DNA of 64,000 bases from Incurvaria masculella (taxonomy: Eukaryota > Arthropoda > Insecta > Lepidoptera > Incurvariidae), in assembly GCA_946894095.1 (NCBI GenBank), contig OX335644.1:18953595-19017594 (forward strand), written 5' to 3'. The stretch's first letter is position 1. Every line of letters starts with the position of its first letter. The position numbers and the translations under genes are program-made. Shown piece after piece: positions 42,791-53,720 of this stretch. The notes below the pieces were generated by a model that saw only the letters and a list, made by a program, of their open reading frames with translations, did not search any database and was not told where the DNA came from.

Positions 42791-43661
42791 ATTATGCTCT
42801 CATGTGTAGGTTTTCAGAACAGGAGTGAGCGGAAATGTCGTGCCCGACGGCCTAGAAGAAAATACAGCGATCAAATCGATATAATACTTCGTATCGGTTA
42901 GATAAGTAGAACCCGTAATAAATAAAAGGTGTATGTCTGTAGATGAACCGAAATAAGTGTGCTGTGATCGTACCGCGCTCTATCGTCTCTGCCTACCCCT
43001 CTGCGAAAGCGGCGTAGAGGTGTGTAGGTTTTTTTAAGTGACTATACATGGATGGCTATACCAAACCCACCGTAATAATTTTATCATTTCAGAATTATTA
43101 GGAGGACTTTACCTTTTGTGACCACGGCTAGATTGCACTGGGTGGAAATACTGAGAAACTTGTGTTCTGAATTATGTGCGAAAGACCTCATCCTCTCTAC
43201 AGATGATTGCTATTAATTTAATTTTACACGGGGACACAAACAAACAACCACACAATATTTTTAAGCAAATAGAGTAGCCGAATAAGAAGAAAACACACCA
43301 GACGTATTGACGAATCTCAGAGCAAGTGTGGCCGATGTAACCACAGTCCGACCAACCGCCTCGCAACGCTTAATTGCCATGCTGCACTTTTTAAACTCAA
43401 TACGCATGTGCCACGATTCGGGTGGGGCGGCGGCGGGCCCGCGGTAAAAAATCATGCACATTTCGCACGCAACTATACAATGCTTAGTAGGTATGTGGTA
43501 ATTAACCATTTGTTGCGAGTGCTTAACGAAGTAAACACTTCGTTGAACAACGTGTGATCTTTAGTGGCAGCCAATGTGTGTTAAAAGATAATTTCAATTT
43601 AAAAACTTTGTAATATTCCCACTCTACTCAAGTAAAAAATATTTTTTATTCTGAGGACGAG
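42791..43661. other. 5' flank of gene C
   Basis: About 43028-43160 is a minus SINE fragment ('tttttttaagtgactatac', 'accacggctagattgcac'). No TATA box or other promoter element can be assigned with confidence. Confidence 0.4.
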
Positions 43662-46600
43662 ATGGGGCGGGTGTGGTGGTGCGTGGCGACCATCTTGGCG
43701 GGCGCGTCGGCCGCGCCTGCGCCGTGGCTCGCGCGGGAACCGTACGAGCTAGCGGCGTCGGCGGCGGGAGACACGCACCGTGAAATCCAGCACGACTTCA
43801 ACAACTTGGAATACACTGTAAGTGGCGGTCATTCCTGCAGCATCAACAGCTTCTGTCAGCGAGCACAATGGACTTTGACCCACATAGGTACGTCTGCCTT
43901 GCAAATGCCAATGTCTACTGTGGCGCCGAGGGTGATGCGCTCCGTACAATCGATGTTGTGCGTCCCAAATTCGTGAGCGATCTAACTGCAGTTAGACTAA
44001 CTGAGTTAGATGTTTTGGACGAACTCGTGGTTACCCTGCCGCCATTTTTGATCAGTTTTGATAGCTCCTCTCGCCCTTCCATGCTCGCTACCTGTACAGT
44101 AGCCTATCATACTGTACACCGTTGAGCGACTCGTAGCCTAGTGGCGCGGGGACTGGCCTAGCGTACCAGAGGTCTGGGTTCAATTCCGACATGCACCACT
44201 TTCTTACTCTTTCCGAGTTCGATAAGTGCATTTCGTCACAAATGCGAGCTGCTCCATGGTTCGGAATCCATGTAAAACTGTAGGTCTCCTTCCCCTTCCG
44301 GTAGGGTTCAAGCCCGCCCGGGTTGGTACCATAGCATTGGATGAAAAGATGGTCGAAGCCGCAATGAAAAATTGTCCGTGTTTTCCATCCAGTTCAATGT
44401 AGCCGTGCTCATAAAGGGAAGGTCCTGGCATAGATGAAGTCGAATGAAAATAAAAAGGAGATAAGAATATTTTTTTTTATTTTGCTTTGTATGAAAATGT
44501 ATTAGGGGTAGCAGAGACACAATATATATATGGAAAGTTAAGGTAGACGTAGTAGGTACAGTATGCGTTGGTCGCACAATATAATGTGGCCTAAAACCCG
44601 CCAGGATGCCGTAGGCGCACGAAGTCCTCCATTGTATGTCCTATGACCATGAGGCCTTGCAGAGTGAGTGTATCTGGTACGGTCGACAGAAGCTGGAGGT
44701 GGCACGCGGCGGCTCGGCGTACCTGGACGGGCTGCGGCGCTCGCTGGAGCAGCTTCTGCGCCCGCCCGCCTGCGACCTCGCCTCCGTCGTCAACCGAACT
44801 AACAACACCGTGAGTATGGCTGGGGGCCCATTCAGGTAAGAGTGAGTTCGAATTCGTCGCTAACTATCAACTCACTTTTTTAAATAGTTCCAGTGCTATT
44901 CAGAGAGCACCTGTCAAAACTTAGTACGAGATTAGCACCGGAATAACCATAAAAAAACCGGTTTAAAGTTAGTCTGCCCACTCTGAATACAATAGTGAAT
45001 GTTTCCACAATTCTTGAATATCATTTTAGCTTTGTAAAAATCTGGTTTGTCCCATAACTACGTTGGAAGTATGTAAAACAGTTCCATTATTTAAATAATT
45101 ATATATTTCCCAGATATTTTTAGGTTAACTCACTCCCGAACTCGAACTCAGTCTTACCTGATCCTTGCGTATCAAGTACTCACTTATTACCTGGTGTTTA
45201 ATCATTCAATCTAGAATGCATGATGGGTTGGCCATTTAACAACCAAAATTAAGCGCCGAACGAACTACTTTTCTCGAGGTTTAGTGAAAGGACTTAATCG
45301 TAAATCTGTGTAGGCTGTTAGTTACATTTTGTTTTTTTTTTTCACTTGAGAAACAAATTTACATTGCTGCAGGTGGAGGTGAAGTCGGACGAGGCAGCGC
45401 TATTGGAGTGTCAGTCGCGCATTCGCGCCACGGAGTCGATGCGCGGCGTGGCCGAGCTGGCGCTGTACAGCAGCAAGTTGCTGGCGAGCGAGGCGCTGGA
45501 GCCGCGGCGCGAGCGGCAGCTGGTCGCCACACTCGCCAAGCTGCTGCACTCGCTCGCCCAAACCGTAGGCTACCGGTACGAGCCCCCACCACCGACAACA
45601 CCCGGTTAGTATATAGTCAGCAGTGTGCCGTACGTAGCAGCTTCCCGGCCGCTCTGGCGCTGTGCAGCAGCAAGTTGCTGGCGAGCGAGGCGCTGGAGCC
45701 GCGGCGCGAGCGGCAGCTGGTCGCCACACTCGCCAAGCTGCTGCACTCGCTCGCTCAAACCGTCGGCTACCGGTACGAGGCCCCACCACCGACAACACCC
45801 GGTTAGTATATAGTCAGCAGTGTGCCGTACGTAGCAGCTTCCCGGCCGCTCTGGCGCTGTGCAGCAGCAAGTTGCTGGCGAGCGAGGCGCTGGAGCCGCG
45901 GCGCGAGCGGCAGCTGGTCGCCACGCTCGCCAAGCTGCTGCACTCGCTCGCGCAGACCGTCGGCTACCGGTACGAGCCTCCACCACCGACAACACCCGGT
46001 TGGTATATAGTCAGCAGTGTGCCGTACGAAGCAGCTTCCCGGCCGCTCTGGCGCTGTGCAGCAGCAAGTTGCTGGCGAGCGAGGCGCTGGAGCCGCGGCG
46101 CGAGCGGCAGCTGGTCGCCACGCTCGCCAAGCTGCTGCACTCGCTCGCGCAGACCGTCGGCTACCGGTACGAGCCTCCACCACCGACAACACCCGGTTAG
46201 TATATAGTCAGCAGTGTGCCGTACGTAGCAGCTTCCCGGTCGCTCTGGCGCTGTGCGGCAGCAGGTTGCTGGCGAGCGAGGCGCTGGAGCCGCAGCGCGA
46301 GCGGCAGCTGGTCGCCACACTCGCCAAGCTGCTGCACTCGCTCGCGCAGACCGTCGGCTACCGGTACGAGCCCCCACCACCGACAACACCCGGTTAGTAT
46401 ATAGTCAGCAGTGTGCCGTACGTAGCAGCTTCCCGGTCGCTCTGGCGCTGTGCGGCAGCAGGTTGCTGGCGAGCGAGGCGCTGGAGCCGCAGCGCGAGCG
46501 GCAGCTGGTCGCCACACTCGCCAAGCTGCTGCACTCGCTCGCGCAGACCGTCGGCTACCGGTACGAGCCCCCACCACCGACAACACCCGGTTAGTATATA

Positions 46601-48668
46601 GTCAGCAGTGTGCCGTACGTAGCAGCTTCCCGGCCGCTCTGGCGCTGTGCAGCAGCAAGTTGCTGGCGAGCGAGGCGCTGGAGCCGCGGCGCGAGCGGCA
46701 GCTGGTCGCCACACTCGCCAAGCTGCTGCACTCGCTCGCGCAGACCGTCGGCTACCGGTACGAGCCCCCACCACCGACAACACCCGGTTAGTATATAGTC
46801 AGCAGTGTGCCGTACGTAGACGCTTCCCGGCCGCTCTGGCGCTGTGCAGCAGCAAGTTGCTGGCGAGCGAGGCGCTGGAGCCGCGGCGCGAGCGGCAGCT
46901 GGTCGCCACACTCGCCAAGCTGCTGCACTCGCTCGCGCAGACCGTCGGCTACCGGTACGAGCCCCCACCACCGACAACACCCGGTTAGTATATAGTCAGC
47001 AGTGTGCCGTACGTAGACGCTTCCCGGCCGCTCTGGCGCTGTGCAGCAGCAAGTTGCTGGCGAGCGAGGCGCTGGAGCCGCGGCGCGAGCGGCAGCTGGT
47101 CGCCACACTCGCCAAGCTGCTGCACTCGCTCGCGCAGACCGTCGGCTACCGGTACGAGCCCCCACCACCGACAACACCCGGTTAGTATATAGTCAGCAGT
47201 GTGCCGTACGTAGACGCTTCCCGGCCGCTCTGGCGCTGTGCAGCAGCAAGTTGCTGGCGAGCGAGGCGCTGGAGCCGCGGCGCGAGCGGCAGCTGGTCGC
47301 CACACTCGCCAAGCTGCTGCACTCGCTCGCGCAGACCGTCGGCTACCGGTACGAGCCCCCACCACCGACAACACCCGGTTAGTATATAGTCAGCAGTGTG
47401 CCGTACGTAGACGCTTCCCGGCCGCTCTGGCGCTGTGCAGCAGCAAGTTGCTGGCGAGCGAGGCGCTGGAGCCGCGGCGCGAGCGGCAGCTGGTCGCCAC
47501 ACTCGCCAAGCTGCTGCACTCGCTCGCGCAGAGCGTCGGCTACCGGTACGAGTCTCCACCGTCGACAACACCCGGTTAGTATATAGTCAGCAGTGTGCCG
47601 TACGTAGCAGCTCCCCGGCCGATCTGGGGCTGTGCAGCAGCAAGTTGCTGGCCAGCGAGGCGCTGTAGCCAGAACACCGGTAATGAACCTTACAAATTCT
47701 TGAAAAACCTTACAAAATGCCTAAAAACCCTGTAAGTTTGAATCAAATTATATTAACCAATTCGTTTTCTCCCACAACAGACACAAAGACCGAGCGAGCG
47801 ACCTACATGGAGCCGACTCTGCCACCGAACTTTATGAACGCGACGAGCGAGCAGGTGGCGCAGATGATCCGGTGCCTTGACCCTCGCAACACGGACCCGC
47901 GCCCCTCCTACCTGCGTTGCCCGACCTTGTCAAGCCTCGCCGCTAACAACACCGCCACAGACAACAGCACTGCAGTCAACGGGACGGGCGAATCGAATGC
48001 TAACGCCTCCAGGACCCGAAGACAAGCATCACCGAACTACATCAATTATGCCGAATTATTGGCAGCTGAGTCCGTTGGCCGACTTATTGGTGATACGCAC
48101 GGAGAATCTTTTGGAATTGTCCCAGTTGCAGACTCATATCCGGCGGAAACTAGACGGATTGAGGATACGAAAACGAGACCGGAGGATCCGCACCAAGATC
48201 TTAGCCCTTATTTGAAGTTCAAGCCAGGACGGACCATCACCGATGACCAGGTAACTTGTCTTTCCTCGTAACAATCTACAGAACCACAGGCTGCATTCTG
48301 TACACTCAACGCTATGATGATACACTAGAAGAGATTTAGAGGAGGCCTATCGGTTGCGCTTTTGCTTTGGTTCTAAGTATATTTGGTATTTTTGTTTCAA
48401 GTTTTGTTGTAGTTTCGCGAGTATAAATCTTCTTGACTTACGATAGACATGGTTTCGTCACATCAGCGACTTAATATTCATAAAATAACCAAATAATATT
48501 CAGTTTGTACGTGTGTGGACTCATCAGGTGGGAGCTGCACAGACGCGGCTCGGCTTGGAGCGGATCTTCAACGAGCCTAGCGCCGAGGTGGCGCGCCGCT
48601 ACGGGTCCAACTACCGCGGCAACGACGTCTTCGTCTCCGGCTCCCTCCGCATCATCCTCGACGCCTAG
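43662..48668 (+). CDS. Uncharacterised secreted protein, gene C (five exons)
   Basis: Exons 43662-43817, 44663-44809, 45373-45604, 47781-48250 and 48528-48668 join in frame to 381 residues. I do not recognise the family. A signal peptide is likely (WWCVATILAGASA, about 5-18). Residues 179-262 have N-glycosylation sequons at about N198, N234, N240, N245 and N253, and a furin-type RTRR site at 256-259. Two more sequons lie at about N96 and N99. The C-terminal 70 residues (RPEDPHQDLS, then RRYGSNYRGNDVF, RIILDA) align with genes D and E. The donor of exon 3 (CCCG/gttagt) is followed by ten 197-bp copies of exon 3/intron sequence, and exon 5's end is repeated downstream with its stop. The direct exon 3 to exon 4 junction preserves frame, which supports the model. 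Function unknown. Confidence 0.8.
43860..44126. repeat. Dispersed repeat in gene C intron 1
   Basis: About 43945-44105 shares 'atgttg.gcgtccc.aattcg', 'aactacagttag'-like sequence and 'gagttttgatcgctcctc' with 59075-59205. The class is unknown. Confidence 0.5.
44127..44435 (+). repeat. tRNA-derived SINE, reference copy
   Basis: The head has pol III box A TAGCCTAGTGG (44134-44144) and box B GGTTCAATTCC (44177-44187), 32 bases apart. Body blocks follow: 'accactttcttactctttcc', 'aaactgtaggtctccttccc', 'gcccgcccgggttggtacca', 'tccagttcaatgtagcc' and 'ggaaggtcctggcat'. The 3' end is lost at about 44435. It lies in gene C intron 1. The other SINE entries were ordered by comparison with it. Confidence 0.85.
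44822..45162. mobile_element. MITE with a second MITE nested inside
   Basis: The outer element has ends 'ggtaagagtgagttcgaatt' and its approximate complement near 45140-45160. Related copies are at 55131-55594. At about 44893-44997 it is interrupted by an 'actctgaatac'-family MITE ('aaacttagtacgagattagc', 'caccgga'). It lies in gene C intron 2. Confidence 0.7.
45605..47668. repeat. 197-bp tandem array of exon 3/intron sequence in gene C
   Basis: Ten full units start at 45605, 45802, 45999, 46196, 46393, 46590, 46787, 46984, 47181 and 47378; a partial unit starts at 47575. Each has a donor-like start (gttagtata), about 60 bp of intron-like sequence, an acceptor-like 'gctgtgcag', and the last part of exon 3 (KLLASEALEPRRERQLVATL to TTPG). 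Units 4-5 share variants (tgcggcagcagg, ccgcagcgc), and units 7-10 share 'cgtagacgcttcc', indicating stepwise expansion. In the exon 3 frame each unit ends GGT-TAG. Confidence 0.95.
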
Positions 48669-49385
48669 CTCCATCTCGCGGCTCAGCTCGGAGCGCATGT
48701 CTAGCGAGCCGAGCGGCTAGGTGGCGCGCCGCTACGGGTCCAACTACCGCGGCAACGACGTCTTCGTCTCCGGCTCCCTCCGCATCATCCTCGACGCCTA
48801 GCTCCATCTCGCGGCTCAGCTCGGAGCGCATGTCTAGCGAGCCGAGCGGCTAGGTGGCGCGCCGCTACGGGTCCAACTACCGCGGCAACGACGTCTTCGT
48901 CTCCGGCTCCCTCCGCATCATCCTCGACGCCTAGCTCCATCTCGCGGCTCAGCTCGGAGCGCATGTCTAGCGAGCCGAGCGGCTAGGTGGCGCGCCGCTA
49001 CGGGTCCAACTACCGCGGCAACGACGTCTTCGTCTCCGGCTCCCTCCGCATCATCCTCGACGCCTAGCTCCATCTCGCGGCTCAGCTCGGAGCGCATGTC
49101 TAGCGAGCCGAGCGGCTAGGTGGCGCGCCGCTACGGGTCCAACTACCGCGGCAACGACGTCTTCGTCTCCGGCTCCCTCCGCATCATCCTCGACGCCTAG
49201 CTCCATCTCGCGGCTCAGCTCGGAGCGCATGTCTAGCGAGCCGAGCGGCTAGGTGGCGCGCCGCTACGGGTCCAACTACCGCGGCAACGACGTCTTCGTC
49301 TCCGGCTCCCTCCGCATCATCCTCGACGCCTAGCTCCATCTCGCGGCTCAGCTCGGATCGCATGTCTATCGAGCCGAACGGCTAG
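48588..49385. repeat. 133-bp tandem array over the stop codon of gene C
   Basis: Six units start at 48588, 48721, 48854, 48987, 49120 and 49253. Each encodes VARRYGSNYRGNDVFVSGSL then RIILDA and TAG, plus 52 bp after the stop. The first is the real gene end. The last unit has several substitutions and is followed directly by a SINE. Confidence 0.95.
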
Positions 49386-49705
49386 GGTTTTTTTTATGCG
49401 ACCTGACATGGATGGCTAATACCACACAACTACCGTTATGATATTAGCCCAATAGACCACATTCCCGAAGGAATTTGGTGCCATGCCAGGACCTTCCCTT
49501 TATGAGCACGGCTACATTGAACTTGATGGAAAACGCGGACAATTTTTCATTGCCGCTTCGACCATCTTTTCATCCAATGCGATGGTACCAACCCTACCAC
49601 GTAGTAGGGGAAGGGGACCTACATTTTTACATGGATTCCGAACCATGGAGCAGCTTGCATTCGTGACGAAATGCACTTATCGAACTCTGAAACAGAAAGA
49701 AAGTG
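49386..49705 (-). repeat. SINE copy (minus), abutting the 133-bp array
   Basis: T-run at about 49388, 'gacatggatggctaatacc', 'ctacattgaacttgatgg', 'ggaccatggagc'-like blocks and 'ctctgaaacagaaag'. Its 5' head is lost. Confidence 0.75.
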
Positions 49706-50054
49706 GGTAGTTTATGTAACTGGACATGAATAGCTAATACCATGTGATGACTTTAGCCTACATCACCTACATGGGAACCAGGTGGCTGCCAGGACCTTCC
49801 ATATATTGCTTTATATTAAATCTATTCGTATGCTATTCTTCATAGAACTTCTGTCCTTCTTTGGTTAGAATTGGGTAGAATTTTGTTCGATTTTTTGTAA
49901 AACTCAGCTCGCCTCACTGCACTTCTCCTACATCTCGAAAGTTGAATGTCTTATGGCATTAATTCCCGCCTTTTTGTACCGTATCGCCGCAAATAAAGTA
50001 TTTATCATTTCATTTTTCATTTTCATTTCATTACTTATGTTTGTCGGTTACAAT
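49706..50054. other. SINE 3' fragment and unassigned DNA
   Basis: 49706-49800 is a second minus SINE 3' part ('atgtaactggacatgaatag', 'ggctgccaggaccttcc'). The remainder to 50054 is AT-rich without features. Confidence 0.5.
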
Positions 50055-50307
50055 AAAAAAAAACCGACCAAGTGCGAGTCGGACTCGCACACGCAGGGTT
50101 CAATCGTACAATTTATATTATAAATTTTTATTATTTTTTTATTTTATCTATTTGTTGTTATAGCGGCAAAATAAATACAAACTCTGTGAAAATTTCAGCT
50201 GCCTACCTATTACGGTTCATGAGATACAGTCCTGTCACAGACGGACGGACGGCGGAGGCTTAGTAATAGGGTTCCGTTTTCACCCTTTGGGTACGAAACC
50301 CTAAAAA
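50055..50307 (+). repeat. GTTCCGTACC/GACGG repeat (plus)
   Basis: 'ccgaccaagtgcgagtcgga' at the left, 'ggcggaggcttagtaatagg' and 'aaaccctaaaaag' at the right. It forms an inverted pair with the next copy. Confidence 0.8.
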
Positions 50308-50334
50308 GATTCCGATGAATTAAGAACCTCCTCC

Positions 50335-50766
50335 TTTTTAGGGTTCCGTACCCAAAGGGTGCCAATGGATCCCTATTACTAAGCCTTCGCTGTCCGTCCG
50401 TCCGTCCGTCCGTCCGTCCGTCCGTCCGTCCGTCTGTCACAGGGCTGTATCTCATTTTTTATTATTGATTTTTATTTTATTTATTTGGTATGCCAACAAC
50501 ATTATACACAAAACAGTTTCATAGTTTCACTACTAAAAATAACAAATTAGTGCGTACATGTTAATTATAGGCCTACACAGCTTCCTTACAAGTAAATATA
50601 ACCAAAAGAAGAACTATAATCTCATGAACCGTAATAGTTAGGAAGCTGCAATTTTCACAGAGTATGTATTTATTTTGCCGCTATAACAACAAATAGGTAA
50701 ATTTAAAATAATAAAAATGAAAAGGGGGGTCCCATACAAACAACGTGATTTTTTCATGGTCGGTTA
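50335..50766 (-). repeat. GTTCCGTACC/GACGG repeat (minus), with an insertion
   Basis: Reverse copy with a (gtcc)12-like tract at about 50393-50440. It is interrupted at 50456-50619 by a T-rich-headed segment flanked by TCTCAT (50450-50455 and 50620-50625), probably the A-tailed 3' end of a LINE on the minus strand. Confidence 0.75.
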
Positions 50767-50873
50767 AAAGGAAGGTGTTCTGGAAAATGTGGGTACAACA
50801 ACAGGAGACAAGTGAATATAAGTGAACTCTAATATTATCTAGTTCGGACATCCGGACCAGCGAGCGAGGCTGC

Positions 50874-53332
50874 TCATATGCCGAGCACTATCTTGACGGC
50901 GCCGAGCAGGAAGACGTTGTCGCCGGGCACGAAGTTGGAGCCGAACTTGGCGGCGCGCAGCGCGTCCGGTACGGCGAACGCCTTGAGCAACGCGGCGCGC
51001 GTGCCCACCGCGCCCGCCGCGCCCGCCGCGACGCCGCTCGGCGCCGCCGCGCCCTTCGCGCGCGCGCTGATGTCCTGGTACGGGTCTTCCCGCCGCGTCT
51101 GCCGGACGAAACACACAGAATCATTTCACAAATTTTAATAAAAAAAAATTACAAGTATAAATTCGAAATTAATAACACATTTACAATGAGTTACTTTCTA
51201 TTTGTTTGCATAATTAAATAAGTAGAGACTCTAATAAAAGAAAGAAAATAAATACTTAGTTTTAAAAAAAAATTAGGACCAAAAAAAACTAAGAAAAACT
51301 TGGCAATTTGTCTAGAGATTTTTTGAATGATGTCAATACATACATAGTACTTTGAGGCTACTTTTAATCGTTGAGTAGATATACAGGAGGTCTACTTATG
51401 AAAGCGAACACGAGAAGTTCTCGCGTGAGACGCTGTCAAACTTCTCGTGTTCGCTTCCCGAATAGACCTGCTGGTGCACCAAGCGCCACGTGAATGTAAG
51501 TTTACTTGCTGATTTCAGTCCACTCTGGCACTATACATCAAAGCAGTTATTATTTGGTATTAAAAATTTTCTTTTTTTGTATGTTTGTATATTTAGGTCA
51601 AATCTGGCAAGCTAAATTAGAGCTATGTACTTCCTCTTATGGAAGCGGAGTTGAATGGTAAAAGCAAGACTTGAACCGACACCGAAGGTTGAGGATATGA
51701 AGGCTAGCCACAAGTCACGTCTCCTAAACGTATGCCCGCATTCTTACTTAAGGCGCTAGGACTAGCCAACTACTGCACTTTTTAACAAATGTAATAATAT
51801 GTAGTGAAACGCTTCAGCAAATCCAAATAGAACTCGAGACTGGTAATGGATTGTTAATATTTTTTGATTCCATCATTTATTTAAATAATAATAAAAATTA
51901 AAAAGTTGATTTTTCTTATTAGAAATCTGAAAGTAATTCGATTTCTAGATATAAGCAAAAACAGCATATATGAATAAACAAAAAAATCCATTTTCTTTTA
52001 GATTTCTACATTTAGTCAAAAAAGTTCGGAAATGGACACCGTTTTTGCAATGTATTTTGTATAGAAAAAGGAAACATACATTAACGAAAATAGGTTGATT
52101 CCTAGACAAGGAATCATATATTGTAAGAATGACACTTATAATCGTCAGACTTAGTTAGTTAACTTGGGGTGCCTCGTCTACCTTTCTGATTTGGCTAGTA
52201 CCAGGGCCTTAATCTGTGGCCGGCATACTTATTTGGGTTACAGTCAGCTTCTTGGATCTTCGTAATTGGCACACTCTTTTAAACATTCGATCGAAAAAAG
52301 TCGCTTTATTATGAATATAAAAAACAATATCTCAAAATGAAGATAGCCGTATGAATAAAAATATTATGGCCGTCGATCGGAGGATTACTTCGCCTCCATG
52401 CCGTCGATACATACATTATTTAATGCCGGCCTTAGATCTAAGATGCCGGCATCCTTGACATTTGTTGATGTATGTTTGATTACTTTGAAGTTTAATTTCT
52501 TCTGCTAGATAATTTAAATAAACGCTTGTTTTTAAAAATGTTTTTTTACAGCACGGTCAATTCTACAGACATCCTCGTACAAAGCTGACCTCATTCTGAT
52601 CTCCTTCTCCCACCACCAGGAAGGTCGGTGAGGGCGTTGGTTCCTTGAGGATGGGGTACCCGCCGATGTCTTGATTTTTCAATAATTCTTTAGCGATAGC
52701 GGTACCCGAGTTTAGAAGAGATTTTGGTAGTATGAGACCCTGCAATCAGTTTGGAAACAAGACAGCATGCAGAGAGAATGAGTGACGACAGAACGACAAG
52801 AAAGGTTTATAGAGCGAAAGTGAGTACAATTCTCGTGACCTAAGAGAACCCACCGTGACCGGATTGACAAAGTACTCCTTAAAAGCCAAGTACAATGCGA
52901 TTTAAATAAGGAGCTACAGCATCCGTAATCGTAGAGCAATATATGGAAAGAATATATTATACGTAGGTATGTAAGGAAAGCGAAAGAAGTACCAATGCTC
53001 TGATGTCACATCAAGGAGCTCTACTCTAGTCTGCTAGCTCCTTGCCCTTACGGAGAAAGATGGTATTCTGTATATTCATACCTTAGATTGTGAATAAATT
53101 TGATAAATCTATCGGGCTTTGTCCATCGTAATCATAGATATCGTAATGTAGATATTGAATTCTAGTTACTTACACTGACAATCAACTCTTTGGTTTGATC
53201 AAACTTGTTGAGTAGACGCTGCGCTAGACGCTGCGCAAGCGCAGAGCCGATGTCCGGCGGCGCCGGCGACGCTAGCGCCAGAGTTGCGGCCATCGCCCAC
53301 CACCAGCCCGCCCGCATCCCGCCTGCCCGCAT
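50874..53332 (-). CDS. Uncharacterised secreted protein, gene D (three exons, minus)
   Basis: Exons on the minus strand 53332-53174, 52739-52590 and 51098-50874, all phase 0, giving 177 residues. A hydrophobic N-terminus (MRAGWWWAMAATLALASPAP) suggests secretion; the ATG at 53332 or 53317 fits best, and an ATG at 53380 would add a polar leader. Exon 2 (GLILPKSLLNSG, LVVGEGDQNE) aligns with exon 3 of gene E (DVLPTSVLNPVK, FDVVGGGNQNK). Exon 3 (REDPYQDISARAK, KFGSNFVPGDNVF, VKIVLGI) is 225 nt, as in gene E. Family and function are unknown. It is convergent with gene C. A TTAA element occupies its last intron. Confidence 0.78.
51388..51469. repeat. Hairpin, 18-bp perfect inner arms
   Basis: AAGCGAACACGAGAAGTT and its exact complement surround a loop of about 17 bp. 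'aggtct' and 'agacct' also pair outside. It lies in gene D intron 2. Confidence 0.8.
51748..52212. mobile_element. TTAA-flanked element (family 3, copy 1)
   Basis: TTAA-GGCGCTAGGACTAGCCAA at 51748 and TTGGCTAGTACCAGGGCC-TTAA at 52212. It is the reverse complement of 60322-60800, with few differences. Non-coding; intron 2 of gene D. Confidence 0.85.
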
Positions 53333-53410
53333 ACTCCCGCAGACCCGCACACCCTCACACCCGGCGCCACTCTCACTCACTAGCCCGAGGGCAGGTCCTG
53401 TGTGAACGGC
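53333..53410. other. 5' flank of gene D
   Basis: GC-rich sequence directly upstream of the chosen start. No promoter motif assigned. Confidence 0.25.
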
Positions 53411-53720
53411 GTGAGAGGTTTTTTTAAGTAAGAGCTTGTTTAAAGTTAACTCACTCTTACCTAAATGGGCCCCTGGACATGGATGGCTAAAACCAAACCC
53501 ACCGTCATGCTATTAGCCCAACACACCGCATTCCAGAAGGAATTAGGTGCCATACCAGGACCTTCCTTATATTACTCTGCTACATTGAACTGGATGGAAA
53601 AACGGTCAATTTTCATTTCCGCTTCGACCATCGTTAATTCAATCCGATGGTACCAACCCGGGCGGGATCAAACCTACCGCCTAGTAAGAACCACGGCCAG
53701 CCTCAAAGGTTGAAAATGGT
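53411..53720 (-). repeat. SINE copy (minus)
   Basis: T-run and 'ctggacatggatggctaa', with 'taactcactcttacc' of the 44822 MITE family inserted near 53438-53460, then 'acattgaactggatgg' and 'aacccgggcgggatcaa'. Confidence 0.7.

Noticed and set aside
44127..44200. Possible tRNA gene
   Set aside because: Pol III boxes are present, but the sequence does not fold as a full cloverleaf and is joined to the SINE body found elsewhere.
45346..47668. Overlapping ORFs of 60-180 codons on both strands
   Set aside because: They are repeated products of the 197-bp array; only the exon 3 frame up to 45604 joins the gene C model.
47717..47780. ATG at 47717 as the start of gene C exon 4
   Set aside because: It lies in intron sequence before a good acceptor (cccacaacag), and joining exon 3 to 47781 keeps frame.
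48471..48698. Minus-strand Glu/Asp-rich ORF
   Set aside because: Antisense of gene C exon 5 and its first repeat unit.
50878..51138. Plus-strand ORF over gene D exon 3
   Set aside because: The minus frame aligns with gene E and gene C; the plus frame is its shadow.
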